A stretch of DNA of 5,112 bases. Origin: Pseudomonadota bacterium (GTDB lineage Bacteria; Pseudomonadota; Gammaproteobacteria; Woeseiales; Woeseiaceae). Positions 1-5,112 of the stretch are shown here, in pieces. Positions within the stretch are counted from its first letter, which is position 1, and each line of letters starts with the position of its first letter. Made by a program: the position numbers and the translations under genes. The notes beneath the pieces are model-generated. The model did no database searches. It saw nothing but the letters and a program-made list of their open reading frames with translations, and had not been told where the DNA came from. The stretch spans positions 1 through 5,112 of the forward strand of contig JAPUKV010000185.1 of the NCBI GenBank assembly GCA_027295475.1, written 5' to 3'.

Positions 1-11
1 TTGTTGGACCA

Positions 12-2964
<2,953 letters not shown>

Positions 2965-2983
2965 TCACTCGTGCTTTCAGTTG

Positions 2984-3020
2984 CAGATATCGGCTTCGCC
3001 AAAAGGCGGAAGGATATCTG
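2984..3020 (-). promoter_or_regulatory. Long imperfect hairpin in the leuS leader
   Basis: The arms CAGATATC (2984-2991) and GATATCTG (3013-3020) are exact complements. The inner arms, GGCTTCGCC (2992-3000) and GGCGGAAG (3005-3012), pair with small bulges around an AAAA centre (TTTT in the leuS-sense RNA). The stem ends 19 bases before the leuS ATG, next to its ribosome-binding region. No T-run follows on either strand, so a terminator is not supported. It may influence leuS translation or RNA stability, or be the remains of a repeat element; the sequence does not decide between these. Confidence 0.6.
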
Positions 3021-3021
3021 G

Positions 3022-3044
3022 TTCTGCCTTATTTCGCAGCAGAA
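3022..3044 (-). other. Short hairpin between REP copy 2 and the leuS leader hairpin
   Basis: TTCTGC (3022-3027) and GCAGAA (3039-3044) form a 6-bp inverted repeat with an 11-base loop. It fills the space between the REP copy and the long hairpin, so nearly all of the lnt-leuS gap from 2984 to 3075 can fold. I see no convincing -35/-10 promoter in this gap. The small stem could be chance. Confidence 0.4.
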
Positions 3045-3075
3045 TCGCCCGTCAGGACGGGCTCCTACGATGCGT
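3045..3075 (-). repeat. REP-like palindromic element, copy 2 (lnt-leuS gap)
   Basis: This 31-bp stretch is identical to 3099-3129 and in the same orientation. On the minus strand it contains GTAG (3068-3065), then GAGCCCGTCCTGACGGGCGA. GCCCGTC and GACGGGC (3062-3056 and 3053-3047) form a 7-bp stem around a 2-base centre. A GTAG tetranucleotide followed by a GC-rich palindrome is the form of REP sequences of Pseudomonas and Stenotrophomonas that are moved by RAYT (TnpA-REP) transposases. No T-run follows the stem, so it is not a standard intrinsic terminator. It lies in the transcribed leader of leuS if lnt and leuS are co-transcribed. Confidence 0.8.
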
Positions 3076-3086
3076 CGTCGTTCCTG

Positions 3087-4667
3087 CTAACCTCGCTGTC
3101 GCCCGTCAGGACGGGCTCCTACGATGCGTTTATTGATACCTGGCGAAATTTTTTCTCGCCAGGTAAACCAGGCAAGAATTCCGCACAGCAACGTTATAAC
3201 CGGCCAGTTTCCGGTTCGAACATACGGCGTTGAGCCCGTGTGCGGGATGACATCTATTGTCATCGTCACACTCTCGAACTGCGGCGCTATATCGAGTAAT
3301 TCCCCTTTCGGCCCGATGAATGCGCTGAGCCCGGTATTGGTCGCTCTGACAACGTAGCGGCCCGCTTCGAGTGCACGCATGCGCGCGATCTCAAGATGCT
3401 GGTGCGGCGCAATGGAATCGCCGAACCAGGCGTCGTTGCTGACGTTGATTAAAATGGTTGCCTCGGGGAGAGCATAGAGTTGCTCGGCACCGTAGGCATC
3501 TTCGTAGCAGATCGCGACGGCGAGTTTGTTACCACTTAGAGATTCGAGCAGGGGTTGCTGGTCGTCGCCAGAGCTCAGATCGCTGCTCGGCAAACTCATT
3601 AAACGCATCCATCGCCGCACGAATTCCGGTACTGGAAAGTACTCGCCAAACGGCACGAGGTGACGTTTTCGGTACATCTGCCGATCATGGCCATCAAGCA
3701 TGATAACGCTGTTATAGACTTTCTGTGATGCAGGGTCCCGTTCGAGGATGCCGAAAAGAAGCGTTTTCGGTTGTACCTGAAGGTCGGACTGCAATTCGCG
3801 AAGATAATCTTCGACCTGATAGAGAACCGCCGGAATGGCAACTTCGGGCCAGACGACCAGATCGCTTTCACGGTGCTTCAGTGTTGCGTTCCGGTACAGA
3901 TCAAGCGTTGGCTGAAACTGTTCGCGCGACCATTTTCGATCCTGCGAAACTCCACCTTGCACGATTGTCGTACGCAGTGACTGGTCCGTTGCCTGGGTCC
4001 ATTGAACAGGCTGAAGTGCGGCACCGATGATCCACGGTGATATGGCGATGCCTACCGCTAGCCATCGCTGACGGCCGCTCATAATTATCACAATAAGCAG
4101 CGCGGCCGAACTCAGAACGGTGAGTACGGACGTGCCGTAAATACCGACAAGCGGGACCCAGCCGGACAAAGGCGAATCGATTTGGCTGTAGCCGACGGCA
4201 AGCCAGGGAAACCCACTGAGAAACCAGCCGCGAAGCCACTCGATGCTGACCCATGCGGCCGGTGCAATAATCAGCAATCGCCATGTGTCGCCTTTGACGA
4301 GGCGTGAAATCATCCAGCCGGCTGCTGAGCAGTAAGCCGCCATGATAAGGACGAGGCAAACCATGATGACAATTGCGACCCAGACAGGCGCCTGTCCAAA
4401 AATGTGAATCGAGATGTAAAGCCAGTATGTCCCGCTAAGAAATAATCCCGTGCCGTACCAGAATAGTTGTTTTGCCGCAGTGCGAGGCGGCGAGTTGAGG
4501 CAGGCAAACAAGACCGGTATCAAAAAAACCGGCATCAGGAAGTACAGGCGGAACGGTGCAAAGGTCAGCGTCGGCAGCACGCCGAATACGAAGAAGAAAA
4601 GTAGACTTACGCGTGGTCTGCTGTCGAAAAACTGCTGGACCTGATCAAGTTTACGAATATCAGGCAC
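3087..4667 (-). CDS. lnt: Apolipoprotein N-acyltransferase
   Basis: Lnt is an inner-membrane enzyme that transfers a third acyl chain from a phospholipid to the N-terminal cysteine of diacylated lipoproteins, the last step before Lol sorting to the outer membrane. The 526 residues (E. coli about 512) begin with hydrophobic segments at about 20-57, 68-90, 94-119, 130-150, 168-197 and 203-219. A periplasmic nitrilase-fold domain follows. Its catalytic triad is visible: E275 in VVWPEVAIP, K334 in YRKRHLVPFGEYFP and C387 in AVAICYEDAYG. The conserved WFGDSIAPHQH and RATNTG blocks follow, then a last membrane segment at about 489-503. The start is GTG at 4667, 5 bp after the corC stop; no clear Shine-Dalgarno is seen, which fits translational coupling. 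The next in-frame ATG (residue 45) would cut into the first membrane segments. Residues 514-523 are encoded by a REP-like repeat, so the tail after about residue 505 is probably not part of the ancestral protein. Confidence 0.97.
   Translation of the reverse strand: MPDIRKLDQVQQFFDSRPRVSLLFFFVFGVLPTLTFAPFRLYFLMPVFLIPVLFACLNSPPRTAAKQLFWYGTGLFLSGTYWLYISIHIFGQAPVWVAIVIMVCLVLIMAAYCSAAGWMISRLVKGDTWRLLIIAPAAWVSIEWLRGWFLSGFPWLAVGYSQIDSPLSGWVPLVGIYGTSVLTVLSSAALLIVIIMSGRQRWLAVGIAISPWIIGAALQPVQWTQATDQSLRTTIVQGGVSQDRKWSREQFQPTLDLYRNATLKHRESDLVVWPEVAIPAVLYQVEDYLRELQSDLQVQPKTLLFGILERDPASQKVYNSVIMLDGHDRQMYRKRHLVPFGEYFPVPEFVRRWMRLMSLPSSDLSSGDDQQPLLESLSGNKLAVAICYEDAYGAEQLYALPEATILINVSNDAWFGDSIAPHQHLEIARMRALEAGRYVVRATNTGLSAFIGPKGELLDIAPQFESVTMTIDVIPHTGSTPYVRTGNWPVITLLCGILAWFTWREKISPGINKRIVGARPDGRQRG
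3099..3129 (-). repeat. REP-like palindromic element, copy 1 (inside the 3' end of lnt)
   Basis: This copy is a perfect match to 3045-3075, starting 54 bp away. It has the same GTAG (3122-3119) and a stem at 3101-3116. It is in frame with lnt and encodes residues 514-523 (RIVGARPDGR). The lnt stop codon (3089-3087) lies in the 23-bp spacer between the two copies. The direct orientation differs from a REPIN, in which two REPs face each other. Confidence 0.8.
3137..3165 (-). other. Perfect 10-bp inverted repeat inside the lnt 3' end
   Basis: TACCTGGCGA (3137... 3146) and TCGCCAGGTA (3156-3165) are exact complements around a 9-base loop rich in T on the plus strand (A on the mRNA). It lies in the codons for FTWREKISPGI, just after the last membrane segment of Lnt and 7 bp upstream of REP copy 1 in the gene's direction. 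No T-run follows the stem in the lnt-sense RNA, so I do not call it a terminator. Confidence 0.55.
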
Positions 4668-4672
4668 CGCGA

Positions 4673-5112
<440 letters not shown>

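Noticed and set aside
3045..3075. REP copy 2 as an intrinsic terminator for lnt
   Set aside because: The GC stem is right, but the bases after it in the lnt direction are GATTCTG, with no T-run.
2965..3086. A sigma-70 promoter for leuS in the gap
   Set aside because: The best pair seen (CTGACG, 17 bases, ATAAGG on the minus strand) has a poor -10 and overlaps the REP stem.
3045..3129. CRISPR-like array
   Set aside because: There are only two repeat copies, one is coding, there is no cas gene, and the repeat has the form of a REP element.

Overview
The window looks like ordinary chromosomal housekeeping DNA from a gammaproteobacterium, or a close relative. All genes lie on the minus strand, so they read from high to low coordinates. 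In that direction the order is ybeX/corC (partial), lnt, leuS, lptE. E. coli keeps these as two separate clusters (ybeZ-ybeY-ybeX-lnt and leuS-lptE-holA-nadD); here they are joined. Protein sequence, gene order and the REP-type repeats all fit Gammaproteobacteria. I cannot name a genus.

Region by region: 5112-4673 is the C-terminal part of a CBS/CorC-domain protein. 4667-3087 is lnt, the apolipoprotein N-acyltransferase, with its catalytic Glu-Lys-Cys triad intact. 3086-2965 is a short gap rich in hairpins; a 31-bp REP-like repeat occurs twice here, once in the gap and once inside the 3' end of lnt, with the lnt stop codon between the copies. 2964-514 is leuS, a full-length leucyl-tRNA synthetase with an unusual KMSKA signature and no leucine-specific insertion. 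527-12 is lptE, the lipoprotein of the LPS export pore, which overlaps the end of leuS by 14 bp. Its signal peptide carries a 15-bp unit three times in tandem, so the lipobox LAAC appears twice. The 11 bases after lptE are too few to assign; holA would be the expected next gene.

The genes link envelope building with translation. Lnt adds the third acyl chain to lipoproteins, and LptE is such a lipoprotein, so modifier and likely substrate sit in one transcription direction. CorC/YbeX and leuS are common neighbours of these genes.

I found no mobile gene, CRISPR array, RNA gene or new defence-type system. What deserves a second look is small: the duplicated lipobox in LptE, the REP copy that supplies the last residues of Lnt, the long hairpin just upstream of the leuS start, and the KMSKA variant.
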